Source of the DNA: Oscillospiraceae bacterium
Lineage (GTDB): Bacteria; Bacillota_A; Clostridia; Oscillospirales; CAG-272
Direction: 5' to 3'
Length of the DNA: 23,053 bases
Assembly (NCBI GenBank): GCA_015064665.1
Contig: SVRU01000044.1
Location: 1 to 23,053 of the forward strand
The first letter of the stretch is position 1; each line of letters opens with the position of its first letter. The notes under the pieces are model-generated. The model was not told the origin of the DNA and did not search any database. It saw only the letters and a program-made list of their open reading frames with translations. The position numbers and the translations under genes are program-made. Below are positions 14,744 through 23,053 of this stretch, one piece after another.

Positions 14744-15079
14744 ATGAGCAGCCAAATGAACGTTGATTACAAATTAATAGGAGCGCGAATAAAATCCGTC
14801 AGAAAAAGCCGAGGAATAACCCAAGGCGTGCTTGCTGAAAGGCTTGAGGTTTCAATAGGATACGTAAGCCAGGTGGAGCGCGGTATAACGAAAATAAGCC
14901 TTGACCTTTTAGGTGAAATTGCCTCTGTGCTCGGCTGTGATATTTCCTCTCTTATAACCGAAAGCTCGGTCAAATGCGACAATTATATTGCAAACGAGCT
15001 TACCGAAGAGATAAATAAGCTTGACAGTAAAAAAAGAGCCTTGCTCCTTTCTTTTATAAGGCTGCTTTCGGAACTGTAA
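14744..15079 (+). CDS. XRE-family transcriptional regulator
   Basis: This 111-residue protein has a Cro/CI-type helix-turn-helix at about residues 11-65 (IGARIKSVRKSRGITQGVLA, then VSIGYVSQVERGITKISLDL), followed by a short helical tail likely used for dimer contact. The start at 14744 follows a weak AGGA site; an ATG four codons later is possible. No sensory domain is present. It probably controls itself and the divergent membrane protein through the shared 140-bp region. Similar small XRE proteins are common in Clostridia; the signal is unknown. Confidence 0.85.
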   Translation: MSSQMNVDYKLIGARIKSVRKSRGITQGVLAERLEVSIGYVSQVERGITKISLDLLGEIASVLGCDISSLITESSVKCDNYIANELTEEINKLDSKKRALLLSFIRLLSEL

Positions 15080-15102
15080 CAGCAGCTTGATAATCACAAA
15101 AT

Positions 15103-15145
15103 AAAAATCAGCGTGTCCGACATAACGGAAAACACGCTGATTTTT
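15103..15145. terminator. Bidirectional terminator
   Basis: AAAAATCAGCGTGT (15103-15116) pairs with ACACGCTGATTTTT (15132-15145). T-runs on both strands serve the XRE gene and the convergent gene at 15174. Confidence 0.9.
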
Positions 15146-15173
15146 TATTTCATCTCATAATATCAGGTTAGTC

Positions 15174-15788
15174 CTACTTTTCTGATTTCTCTTTTCGCGA
15201 GATGAAGTCCTCTCTGATTTTATTAATACGCTTTTCAAGCGCTTCGGATACTGTTTTCGGCTCTTTGGGCTCTTCGCCTTTGATTTTTCTGATTACGTTC
15301 TGAACCTTGTTTGCAGGCTCTATGGCAAATGCAAAATCCTTGGCTAAGGCTGCAATGATAAGCTCCTTTTGCCCTTCAACGTATTCTATCAGAAGAGTCG
15401 TAGTAAGCTTAAACAGCCAGCTGAGTCCGGACAGAGCAGCAAGAAGTATCGAGACGACGGTAACACGCGCGCTTGCAACGTAAACGCCGTAAACCGTTAT
15501 GCCAAGGCCGAATGCGTCCATCAGAATTCTAAACCAAGCGTATGCTTTTTTTACGTCCTTTTTCTCTTTTTTCTTTGTTTTATCCCAATAAGTAACCAGA
15601 TAAAATACAAAGTAAAAAACGGCACCCGCGCACACGACGGCGTTAACGAAAGTGTTTCCAACATTGAAAACCAGGGCGTAAACCGACGTGGCTATGTAAA
15701 CGAGGTTGAGAATTATCGACAGAGTATAAGAAAACCTCTTAAAATCCGTAAGAATTTTATCAAACGTTGCTCTGGTGTTTATTAGCAT
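15174..15788 (-). CDS. Unrecognised four-helix membrane protein
   Basis: I do not recognise this 204-residue protein. The start at 15788 has a GGAGGA site. Four likely membrane helices lie at about 20-41, 45-68, 84-105 and 107-135. A basic loop between helices two and three (WDKTKKKEKKDVKK) should be cytoplasmic. The C-terminal 65 residues are highly charged (KIKGEEPKEPKTVSEALEKR), probably a cytoplasmic tail. I see no clear promoter; it lies downstream of the groEL terminator and might depend on read-through. No enzyme motif is visible. Confidence 0.75.
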   Translation of the reverse strand: MLINTRATFDKILTDFKRFSYTLSIILNLVYIATSVYALVFNVGNTFVNAVVCAGAVFYFVFYLVTYWDKTKKKEKKDVKKAYAWFRILMDAFGLGITVYGVYVASARVTVVSILLAALSGLSWLFKLTTTLLIEYVEGQKELIIAALAKDFAFAIEPANKVQNVIRKIKGEEPKEPKTVSEALEKRINKIREDFISRKEKSEK

Positions 15789-15825
15789 AGAATTCCTCCG
15801 CTTTTTCGTCAAAATACGACATTTG

Positions 15826-15868
15826 AAATTAAAAGATATCCGCCGAGTGCATAATGCGCCTCGGCGGA
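15826..15868 (-). terminator. Terminator after groEL
   Basis: TCCGCCGAG pairs with CTCGGCGGA (15839-15847/15860-15868), followed on the minus strand by a T-rich stretch. Confidence 0.85.
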
Positions 15869-15882
15869 CAGTTTGCTTTTAA

Positions 15883-17831
<1,949 letters not shown>

Positions 17832-17857
17832 TTGTTTTTCCTCCGTAAACTTCATAT

Positions 17858-17884
17858 TTAGCACTCTTGGTTTTTGAGTGCTAA
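17858..17884. promoter_or_regulatory. CIRCE element (HrcA operator)
   Basis: TTAGCACTC, nine bases, GAGTGCTAA: a perfect match to the inverted repeat bound by the HrcA repressor. It lies between the promoter and the groES start, so groESL is induced when HrcA is inactivated by heat or unfolded protein. Confidence 0.98.
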
Positions 17885-17896
17885 TCGCTTGGTTAT

Positions 17897-17925
17897 ATTC
17901 TATACTAAGTACTCGAAAAAATCAA
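17897..17925 (-). promoter_or_regulatory. Promoter of groESL
   Basis: On the minus strand TTGATT (17920-17925), 17 bp, TAGAAT (17897-17902), just upstream of the CIRCE element. Confidence 0.65.
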
Positions 17926-17960
17926 TAGATTTCCTAATATTTCACAATTTGTTAACATTT

Positions 17961-18704
17961 TCAAACAAGCTCGCCGCGCAGAGCCGAAAGTATCTTTTTT
18001 TCTTCCCTTGAAATTTTAACCTGAGTAAGTCCGAGCAGTTCTGCGGTTTGCGCCTGAGAATAATCCCTGAAATATCTGAGGATTATAATTTTTCTTGGCA
18101 GATCGGCAAGCTTTTCTATTGCGAGCCTTAATGCAAGCCTGTCAAAATCCCGCACCGTTGCTTCCTCGTCGTACACGGTTGAGCCGAGAGTTGCGGATTC
18201 GTCGTCATCGTACGCCGCCTCATCAAGCGACCTTATCGGCGCGGTTGAAAAAAGCGCCGCCGCAGCGTCCTGTGCCGATATTCCGACAGCGTCGGCAAGC
18301 GACGATATACTGACGTCCTCGCCCATATTCAGCCGTCGGTCGCGCTCGGCGTTAAGAAGAGCCGCCAGTCTTTTATTTTCTCTTGAGACCTTTATCATTC
18401 CGTCGTCGCGCAAAAAACGGCGTATTTCACCGAAAATCAACGGAACGGCATAGGTCGAAAAGGCGCACTCGCGCGAAAAATCAAAGGTGTTTATTGCTTT
18501 AACAAGCCCGATGGTTCCCATTTCGACAAGCTCGTCAATATCGACTCCGCGCCCCGTAAATTTCCCCGCTATATTATATACGAGGGGTTTATTAAGATTT
18601 GCAAGCTCCTCGCCCGCCTCGTTGTCTCCGACACGGTATCTTCTTATCAAGTCCAGATTTTTATCGTATAGGCTGCGCTCTTCTGTTTTCATACAATCCA
18701 GCAT
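17961..18704 (-). CDS. sigF: RNA polymerase sporulation sigma factor SigF
   Basis: This 247-residue protein is the first forespore-specific sigma factor. Region 2 has VDIDELVEMGTIGLVKAINT and FSTYAVPLIFGEIRRFLRDD; region 4 has the helix-turn-helix YSQAQTAELLGLTQVKISRE. It is the third gene of the spoIIA operon and is held inactive by SpoIIAB. The start at 18704 lies three bases after the spoIIAB stop with a weak ribosome site, indicating coupling; an ATG at 18692 is an alternative. It would transcribe sigG, which has a matching promoter in this window. No terminator is seen before the groESL promoter. Confidence 0.96.
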   Translation of the reverse strand: MLDCMKTEERSLYDKNLDLIRRYRVGDNEAGEELANLNKPLVYNIAGKFTGRGVDIDELVEMGTIGLVKAINTFDFSRECAFSTYAVPLIFGEIRRFLRDDGMIKVSRENKRLAALLNAERDRRLNMGEDVSISSLADAVGISAQDAAAALFSTAPIRSLDEAAYDDDESATLGSTVYDEEATVRDFDRLALRLAIEKLADLPRKIIILRYFRDYSQAQTAELLGLTQVKISREEKKILSALRGELV

Positions 18705-18707
18705 AGG

Positions 18708-19151
18708 TCAGGGCTTCAATATTTTCCTCATTAATACGGTCGTTCCCTTGCCAACTCTGCTCTTTACGGTAAGAGAGTCGGTAAAGCTCTGCATAACGAG
18801 GAATCCCATTCCGCACCGTTCGCCAATCTCACCCGTGGTAAACATCGGTGTCATTGCCTCTTCTATATTCTCGATTCCGCAACCGTTATCGGATATTTCA
18901 ACGCTTATCTCCCTCGTGTCGTAGAGGCGGACGGATATGTAAATGTACGCGGTGTCGGTATTTTCACGGCCGCGGTAGCCGTGTACTATGCAGTTGGTCA
19001 CGGCCTCGCTCACCGCGCACCGAAGGTCGCCAAGCTCCTCTACCGTCGGATTAAGCTCTGCGGAAAAGGCAGAGATAACCGCTCTGCAAACCCCCTCGTT
19101 AACGCTCTTTGCGGGAAGTCTTAATTTCATTTCGTTTATAATCTTCTTCAT
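18708..19151 (-). CDS. spoIIAB: Anti-sigma-F factor SpoIIAB
   Basis: This 147-residue GHKL-type serine kinase binds SigF and also phosphorylates SpoIIAA. The N-box is EAVTNCIVHGYR (49-60), the G1 box DNGCGI (88-93) and the G2 box GMGFLVM (114-120). The start at 19151 has AAGGAG upstream. It is the second gene of the operon, 11 bases after spoIIAA. The first residue of the G2 box and the chain length match the family. It acts in the cytoplasm of the predivisional cell and the forespore. Confidence 0.96.
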   Translation of the reverse strand: MKKIINEMKLRLPAKSVNEGVCRAVISAFSAELNPTVEELGDLRCAVSEAVTNCIVHGYRGRENTDTAYIYISVRLYDTREISVEISDNGCGIENIEEAMTPMFTTGEIGERCGMGFLVMQSFTDSLTVKSRVGKGTTVLMRKILKP

Positions 19152-19162
19152 TTTTATACTCC

Positions 19163-19483
19163 TTAATCATCTACCGTAAGATTTTTAAGCTTTGATACGC
19201 CCGACAGCCTCACCAGCTTTTTGAGCGTCGGCGAAAGACCAGCGATACGCACCTTGGCACCGAGACGCTCGGCAACATCAACCCGTCCTATTATAAGCCC
19301 GATTCCCGAGGAATCCATAAATCTTATCGACGAAAAATCAAGCACCAGTTCCTTCGGTTTTTTCCGAAACAGCATTGAATCGATTTCTTCTCTTTGAATT
19401 TTCGCAAGATGATGGTCTATCTCACCGTCGAGTGTTGCGGTGAGAATATTTTCGGATTCCGAAAATTTAACGCAACTTTCCAT
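19163..19483 (-). CDS. spoIIAA: Anti-sigma-F factor antagonist SpoIIAA
   Basis: This 106-residue STAS-domain protein frees SigF by binding SpoIIAB when unphosphorylated. The phosphorylated serine is Ser58 in MDSSGIGLI, the same position as in Bacillus subtilis. A good AAGGGGAG ribosome site precedes the ATG. It is the first gene of the spoIIA operon (spoIIAA-spoIIAB-sigF). In Bacillus the operon is read by SigH; I do not see a clear SigH promoter (AGGA... GAAT) in the 105 bp upstream, so transcription from the upstream two-gene unit is possible. Confidence 0.95.
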   Translation of the reverse strand: MESCVKFSESENILTATLDGEIDHHLAKIQREEIDSMLFRKKPKELVLDFSSIRFMDSSGIGLIIGRVDVAERLGAKVRIAGLSPTLKKLVRLSGVSKLKNLTVDD

Positions 19484-19587
19484 ATTTATCTCCCCTTTAA
19501 CGTCCTTTGTCCTTTTATTTCCAAGTCAAATTATAACACTGTACAAGAGTAAAAAAATGTCGCTGTTTGTATGAGGAAAATATTTTT

Positions 19588-19908
19588 TCAGTCGCGAAGA
19601 TGTAATTTTTTCGCAATGTTATCGCATACGAGCCTTTTGTATTTTTTATAGGTTCCCTCGCTTACACCCCCTGCCCTGCTCTTTGCGTATCCGGTATGCG
19701 TTCCTATTTCCTCGATGTATGTATCCGCAAATTTTTCACCGACTATTTCGGCTGCCGCGTCAAATATCTTGAAATTATAGTATCTGAATTCTGTATCGGT
19801 GCGCGGAGTCACCATTCTCTCTTCAATTGCCTTTTGCCTGCGCCAATAGTCAAGGCAAAGCGCCGAAATCAGTATATCAAGACTGTTCTCTACCTTCCAA
19901 GAAGCCAT
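19588..19908 (-). CDS. Unrecognised small helical protein (second of a pair)
   Basis: I do not recognise this 106-residue protein. It is largely helical and soluble, with aromatic-rich segments (CLDYWRRQKAIEERMV; DTEFRYYNFKIFDAAAEIVG) and a basic C-terminal part (GTYKKYKRLVCDNIAKKLHL). The start at 19908 has GGGAGG upstream and overlaps the preceding gene by 19 bases, so both are translated together. It lies between the S24 repressor and spoIIA, on the spoIIA strand. Both it and its partner could be phage-like or stress-related; nothing in the sequence proves a role. Confidence 0.7.
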   Translation of the reverse strand: MASWKVENSLDILISALCLDYWRRQKAIEERMVTPRTDTEFRYYNFKIFDAAAEIVGEKFADTYIEEIGTHTGYAKSRAGGVSEGTYKKYKRLVCDNIAKKLHLRD

Positions 19909-20198
19909 CTTACCTCCCGAAGCTCGTCCTCAAGCGAGTCAAGCTCCTCTTTAAGTTCACGAAGCGAACTTAGCGCAAGATTTGCTTCGTTTATGGCATC
20001 CCATAGCTCAGGAATAATCTTTTCGGGTAATGATGCACGCTCGCTCATAAGAATATTTAAAAGAAGCTCGCGTATATTTAACATAGAGCTTGTTTCTTCT
20101 ATACTCGCGGATATTTTCCTGATGTCGCTTTTTATCTCACTCGGTGATCTGTAAAGCCTCGGCGGTATGCCGTTTGCCGTGTCAAATTTTCTAAACAT
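19890..20198 (-). CDS. Unrecognised small coiled-coil protein (first of a pair)
   Basis: I do not recognise this 102-residue protein. The second half is a strong coiled-coil candidate (IINEANLALSSLRELKEELD-like heptads, then EDELREVRW), and the first half has a second helix pair. It has no signal peptide. AGGAGG lies just upstream of the ATG at 20198. Its promoter, with a perfect palindrome over the -35, sits divergent from an XRE-S24 repressor gene, which strongly suggests that the repressor controls it. It overlaps the next gene by 19 bases. It may form a complex with the next protein. Confidence 0.7.
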   Translation of the reverse strand: MFRKFDTANGIPPRLYRSPSEIKSDIRKISASIEETSSMLNIRELLLNILMSERASLPEKIIPELWDAINEANLALSSLRELKEELDSLEDELREVRWLLGR

Positions 20199-20207
20199 TT
20201 TTCCTCC

Positions 20208-20259
20208 TTGTCACATATTGTGTTTACTTTTTACGCTGTTGTAACCTACTATGTGACAA
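20208..20259. promoter_or_regulatory. Inverted repeat TTGTCACATA / TATGTGACAA
   Basis: Perfect 10-bp arms at 20208-20217 and 20250-20259, separated by 32 bp, flank the transcribed start region of the small gene pair. The core GTCAC is shared with the palindrome region at 20277 and with an inverted AAGTGACTT at 20328-20336. Confidence 0.5.
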
Positions 20260-20287
20260 TTCTAGCACAGAAAAAGTCACTTGTCAA
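20259..20287 (-). promoter_or_regulatory. Sigma-A promoter of the small gene pair
   Basis: On the minus strand TTGACA (20282-20287), 17 bp, TAGAAT (20259-20264). Confidence 0.75.
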
Positions 20288-20291
20288 GTGA
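20277..20291. promoter_or_regulatory. Palindromic operator candidate TCACTTG-T-CAAGTGA
   Basis: A perfect 7-1-7 palindrome covering the -35 of the small gene pair. An inverted related half, AAGTGACTT at 20328-20336, sits upstream of the TATAAT (20347-20352) of the divergent repressor gene. This layout is typical of CI/LexA-like repressors controlling both directions. Confidence 0.6.
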
Positions 20292-20432
20292 TTTTTTTGA
20301 ATTATTTTCAAAAACCTATTGCATATTAAGTGACTTTGTGCTAAACTATAATCGAAAAAAATCAAATTCCGTCACACAATACAGAACTTTATCAAAGGCT
20401 GTTTTCGACAAACCGAAAGGAAGGACAAAAAT

Positions 20433-21053
20433 ATGGTAGCCAACAAATTAAAGGAATTAAGACACAAGGCGGGGCTGACGCTTGAGGAGCTTGCTGAAAA
20501 GCTCGGAACGAGCAAACAAACGATACACAGATACGAAAACGGAGTTATCGCAAATATTCCGCACGAAAAAATAAAAAGGCTTGCCGAAGCGCTCGGAGCC
20601 TCACCCTCTGAGCTTATGGGATGGGAAAAGAGCATTTCGGAATATGACAATCTTTTGCCGATAAAGAAAAAGAATCTTCCCCTTGTTGGAACGATAGCCT
20701 GCGGCGAACCGATATACGCCAGCGAGGAATACGGAAGCTTCGTTACGATAAATTCGGATATCGACGCAAGCTTTTGTCTTCGAGCAAAGGGAGATTCTAT
20801 GATAGGCGCGCGCATATACGACGGCGACCTTGTTTTCATAAGAGAGCAATACACGGTTGATAACGGTGAAATAGCAGCGGTAATAATAAACGACGAGGCA
20901 ACTCTTAAAAGAGTGTATTACTATCCGGAAGAGGCAAAAATCATTCTCACTCCCGAAAATCCGAAATACGCTCCCTTAGTATATATTAATGAAGAATTAA
21001 ATTCAATTAAGATTCTTGGAAAAGCGGTCGCCTTTCAAAGCATTATCCGTTAA
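20433..21053 (+). CDS. XRE-S24 repressor (LexA/CI-like)
   Basis: This 206-residue protein combines an XRE helix-turn-helix (about residues 5-60, LTLEELAEKLGTSKQTIHRY) with a C-terminal S24 peptidase domain. The likely self-cleavage site is at Cys90-Gly91 (GTIACGEPI), the catalytic serine is Ser122 (KGDSMIG) and the lysine is Lys159 (ATLKRVYY). Such repressors cut themselves when RecA filaments form and so release their operons after DNA damage. It is not canonical LexA, whose DNA-binding domain is a winged helix. AAAGGAAGG precedes the ATG. The divergent operon of two small genes is its probable target; no phage structural genes are nearby. Confidence 0.92.
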   Translation: MVANKLKELRHKAGLTLEELAEKLGTSKQTIHRYENGVIANIPHEKIKRLAEALGASPSELMGWEKSISEYDNLLPIKKKNLPLVGTIACGEPIYASEEYGSFVTINSDIDASFCLRAKGDSMIGARIYDGDLVFIREQYTVDNGEIAAVIINDEATLKRVYYYPEEAKIILTPENPKYAPLVYINEELNSIKILGKAVAFQSIIR

Positions 21054-21075
21054 AAGCATAAAACAATAACAAAAT

Positions 21076-21110
21076 GAGGGTAGCTCAGAAAATGAGCTAC
21101 CCTCGCTTTT
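21076..21110 (+). terminator. Terminator after the S24 repressor gene
   Basis: GAGGGTAGCTCA (21076-21087) pairs perfectly with TGAGCTACCCTC (21093-21104), followed by a short T-run. Confidence 0.85.
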
Positions 21111-21147
21111 CAAATGGCTAAACTAGCCGCAAGGCTTGTTGGTTTGT

Positions 21148-21504
21148 TTATCTTACAACATTAGACGCTCCGTTGTCCTCACGAAGAAGCTGACCTAAAT
21201 CAAAAGGATTTATTTTGCCTTGTGTATAATTGCTTGATTTTTCGCGAAAGTAACAGTTGAAGACAGGTTAATACCTCCAACTGTTTCAGCACTAAAAGGC
21301 AGTTTTGTAACCGTTAGGTTGGAAAATCATTTAAATCCTACCAATAGAGAAAGGCAACTGCTATATGCCAGCCAGCATCGCGTTTGGTCTCCAAAACACA
21401 GACTTGTCAGAAATATTCCTAAAACATTTGAAGGGGTGGGATTATCCCAACAAACTTCCTTTTGTCCCCAAAATGCGATGCTTGCTGGTGTGTTACAAAT
21501 CGAT
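21148..21504 (-). pseudogene. Degenerate, foldable stretch with broken reading frames
   Basis: About 390 bp (21111-21504) carries no intact gene. On the minus strand one frame reads about 100 codons from near 21520 to TAA at 21210-21212 with a single TGA (21327-21329), including CWDNPTPSNVLGIFLTSL and FSNLTVTKLPFSAE. Another frame ends with INPFDLGQLLREDNGASNVV before TAA at 21148-21150. Arms at 21368-21387 and 21468-21488 form a roughly 20-bp imperfect inverted repeat, and TGGGA/TCCCA lies between them. It may be a decayed gene behind the RHS locus or a structured repeat. I could not name the family. Confidence 0.35.
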
Positions 21505-22116
21505 TTAATATCCAGTATCTATATGTACATTTATTTGGTGTAAATTAATAGATATTTGATTCAGTAAAGTTTCAGGAATTATTATCTGGCAATTTCTATC
21601 GGCTAGCAATTTATCCAACATTTCCTGGTTGCCTACAAAGCTGTAAACATAAAGGTATTTATCAAAACACGCTTCCACTGTGCTATTCGAATATTTACGT
21701 GTATAGTTCCGGTGCAGTCGCGCAAGGGCGGTTTCCAAAGGCATCTTCTGCAAAATTGATATAGCATATCTACCCTTTAATATATAGTTTGGATTTCCGT
21801 CGCTTATACGCTTTGCAAGAGGATGACATACATCGGCATAAGATACTACGAGGGTTAGCTCAGATGGAATAGAAACCTTTTGTTTCCTTCTTCCCTGCAT
21901 AATTGTGATGGTATCACCAGAAATCAAGAAGCATTCACTGTTAGGCTTATAAATTGACCATGCCATATGCATAATGAGTAATAGTGGCCAAATCAATAGA
22001 TAGAATTGTGTGTCTGTTAAGAAACCAACAACTAGCAGTACAAATAAAAACACAATTGCAAACCATGCACTAGCATAATCACGAAGATGAAATTTACCAT
22101 ATCGCCTATATTTCAT
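21505..22116 (-). CDS. Membrane protein, probable immunity partner of the RHS toxin
   Basis: I do not recognise the family of this 203-residue protein. Two membrane helices lie near the N-terminus (about residues 15-35 and 37-55), followed by a cytoplasmic domain of beta character (CFLISGDTITIMQGRRKQKV, like a PH-type fold) and a helical tail. It starts four bases after the RHS stop codon with its GGGGGTGA ribosome site inside the last RHS codons, so the two are translationally coupled. Toxin-immunity pairs are arranged in this way. A membrane-bound immunity protein would fit a toxin acting on the membrane. The function is inferred from context. Confidence 0.6.
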   Translation of the reverse strand: MKYRRYGKFHLRDYASAWFAIVFLFVLLVVGFLTDTQFYLLIWPLLLIMHMAWSIYKPNSECFLISGDTITIMQGRRKQKVSIPSELTLVVSYADVCHPLAKRISDGNPNYILKGRYAISILQKMPLETALARLHRNYTRKYSNSTVEACFDKYLYVYSFVGNQEMLDKLLADRNCQIIIPETLLNQISINLHQINVHIDTGY

Positions 22117-22120
22117 TTTA

Positions 22121-23053
22121 TCACCCCCATATATATACTAGAGCATCATCCACCGCCCCAAAAAACGCCTTGATTCCTTCACCCAATCCAAGCGTAAGTG
22201 AAGGCATCAGTCCACCACATCCATCGGCAACACCTCCATAAAGTGTACCCATATTATAATTAATACCGCCAACGCCGGCTCCAATAGATGCAGTTATCAT
22301 ACTTGTAGCTGTTGCTTTAATAGCAGATTTTTTTGCCTCCATAGCGATTTCGAACGCAGTAGAGTTGGCAGAGTCTGGATCAAGATTATTTAATATCATA
22401 GTCACGGTCGTTCCTGCACTCGTTCCTAACGTACCGCCCCACACTGTTCCGCCTGGAAGCCGACTCGCTGCAGATTGTGTGCCGCCACTAATGAATCCGC
22501 CAACATAACCATTGGCATAACTATTGCCTTTTGATTCATTTGCCACCGCACCATTTATACCGCTTAATGCAGCTCCGAGAAGAATAGTTGCACCATACAC
22601 GGCAGCAGCACTGCCAGTGCCTGCAGTGAAAGCAGACACAGCTGCAACTGTAGCCACAACTGCTGTTACTGCAACTACTACCGACACAACCTTCACAGTA
22701 TTTTCAAGCCATTTAGGCCAATTACCTGTTGGATCAGACATATTTACTGGGTTATTAAAGCAGTAGGAGAACAGATTATAACCTAGTATATCTCCACCAG
22801 TGCCAGCAATAGCATTGTCTGCATTAATCCACCGACCGATTACTGAATCGTAATAACGGCTGGATACATAGTAAAGCCCAAGGTCAGCATCGTAGTAATA
22901 ACCCCTATACTTGAACGGATTCTTTTTTGCGGTGGTTGATGATCCGCTGTTGTGGTAGGTTATAGACGTATAGCCCCAAGCATCGTATTTATAAGATACA
23001 AGCTTTGTTCCCGCTTGGTTGTATACCGCAACTATATCACCATACAGATTCTT
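22121..23053 (-). CDS. RHS-repeat protein with toxin-like C-terminal tip (3' end only)
   Basis: The reading frame is open to the right window edge, so only the last 310 residues are seen; an internal ATG near 22741 is not the start. The RHS core motif is present: YRGYYYDADLGLYYVSSRYY, GRWINADN, and NLFSYCFNNPVNMSDPTG, the point where RHS/WapA-type proteins release their variable tip. The tip (about 205 residues after DPTG) begins with long hydrophobic helices (VKVVSVVVAVTAVVATVAAV) and glycine-rich segments (GYVGGFISGG, GAGVGG), and ends FFGAVDDALVYIWG. It has no visible nuclease motif, so a membrane-acting tip or a carrier region are both possible. These proteins are exported contact toxins. 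Confidence 0.85.
   Translation of the reverse strand, partial: KNLYGDIVAVYNQAGTKLVSYKYDAWGYTSITYHNSGSSTTAKKNPFKYRGYYYDADLGLYYVSSRYYDSVIGRWINADNAIAGTGGDILGYNLFSYCFNNPVNMSDPTGNWPKWLENTVKVVSVVVAVTAVVATVAAVSAFTAGTGSAAAVYGATILLGAALSGINGAVANESKGNSYANGYVGGFISGGTQSAASRLPGGTVWGGTLGTSAGTTVTMILNNLDPDSANSTAFEIAMEAKKSAIKATATSMITASIGAGVGGINYNMGTLYGGVADGCGGLMPSLTLGLGEGIKAFFGAVDDALVYIWG

Noticed and set aside
20433..21053. Prophage edge next to the CI-like repressor
   Set aside because: No integrase, att repeat or phage structural gene is seen on either side.
22121..22741. A separate 206-residue gene starting at an internal ATG
   Set aside because: The same frame is open to the window edge and encodes the RHS core just upstream, so that ATG lies inside the DPTG region of a larger protein.

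Overview
The window looks like chromosome of an anaerobic, spore-forming member of the Clostridia. The evidence is a sporulation sigma-G gene, a complete spoIIA operon (spoIIAA, spoIIAB, sigF), an oxygen-sensitive class III ribonucleotide reductase, a perfect CIRCE element in front of groESL, and many strong AGGAGG-type ribosome binding sites with TTGACA-17-TATAAT promoters. No species can be named from the sequence alone. No rRNA, tRNA or CRISPR array was found.

Layout. 1-56 is the tail of an AraC-type regulator, followed by a five-hairpin repeat array (105-211) and sigG on the minus strand. Divergent from sigG are nrdG, nrdD (with a C-terminal thioredoxin-like domain) and trxB, apparently an anaerobic deoxynucleotide unit; NrdR-like boxes precede both nrdG and nrdD. 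5320-6650 is an AT-rich stretch with two unrecognised membrane or secreted proteins, ending in a second hairpin array (6648-6850). Next on the minus strand are a phosphoribosyltransferase (apt-like), an N-acylglucosamine 2-epimerase family protein and a KDPG aldolase/VOC fusion (eda). The eda leader can fold into a cloverleaf-like cluster of hairpins. Divergent from eda is a short winged-helix regulator that overlaps addB by one base; addA is not beside it.

14091-15788 holds a small membrane protein divergent from an XRE regulator, and another four-helix membrane protein. Then come groEL, groES and the spoIIA operon, all on the minus strand. Upstream of spoIIA are two unrecognised small genes whose promoter is overlapped by a perfect palindrome. 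A divergent XRE-S24 (LexA/CI-like) repressor gene faces them, suggesting damage- or stress-linked control next to the master forespore sigma operon.

The right end (21111-23053) is accessory. It holds the 3' end of an RHS-repeat polymorphic toxin with a glycine-rich hydrophobic tip, a tightly coupled membrane protein that is the likely immunity gene, and about 390 bp of degenerate, foldable sequence. The most interesting leads are the NrdD-thioredoxin/TrxB unit, the S24 repressor with its two small genes beside spoIIA, the RHS tip/immunity pair with the decayed element behind it, the AddB lacking a Walker A motif, and three unrelated multi-hairpin arrays.
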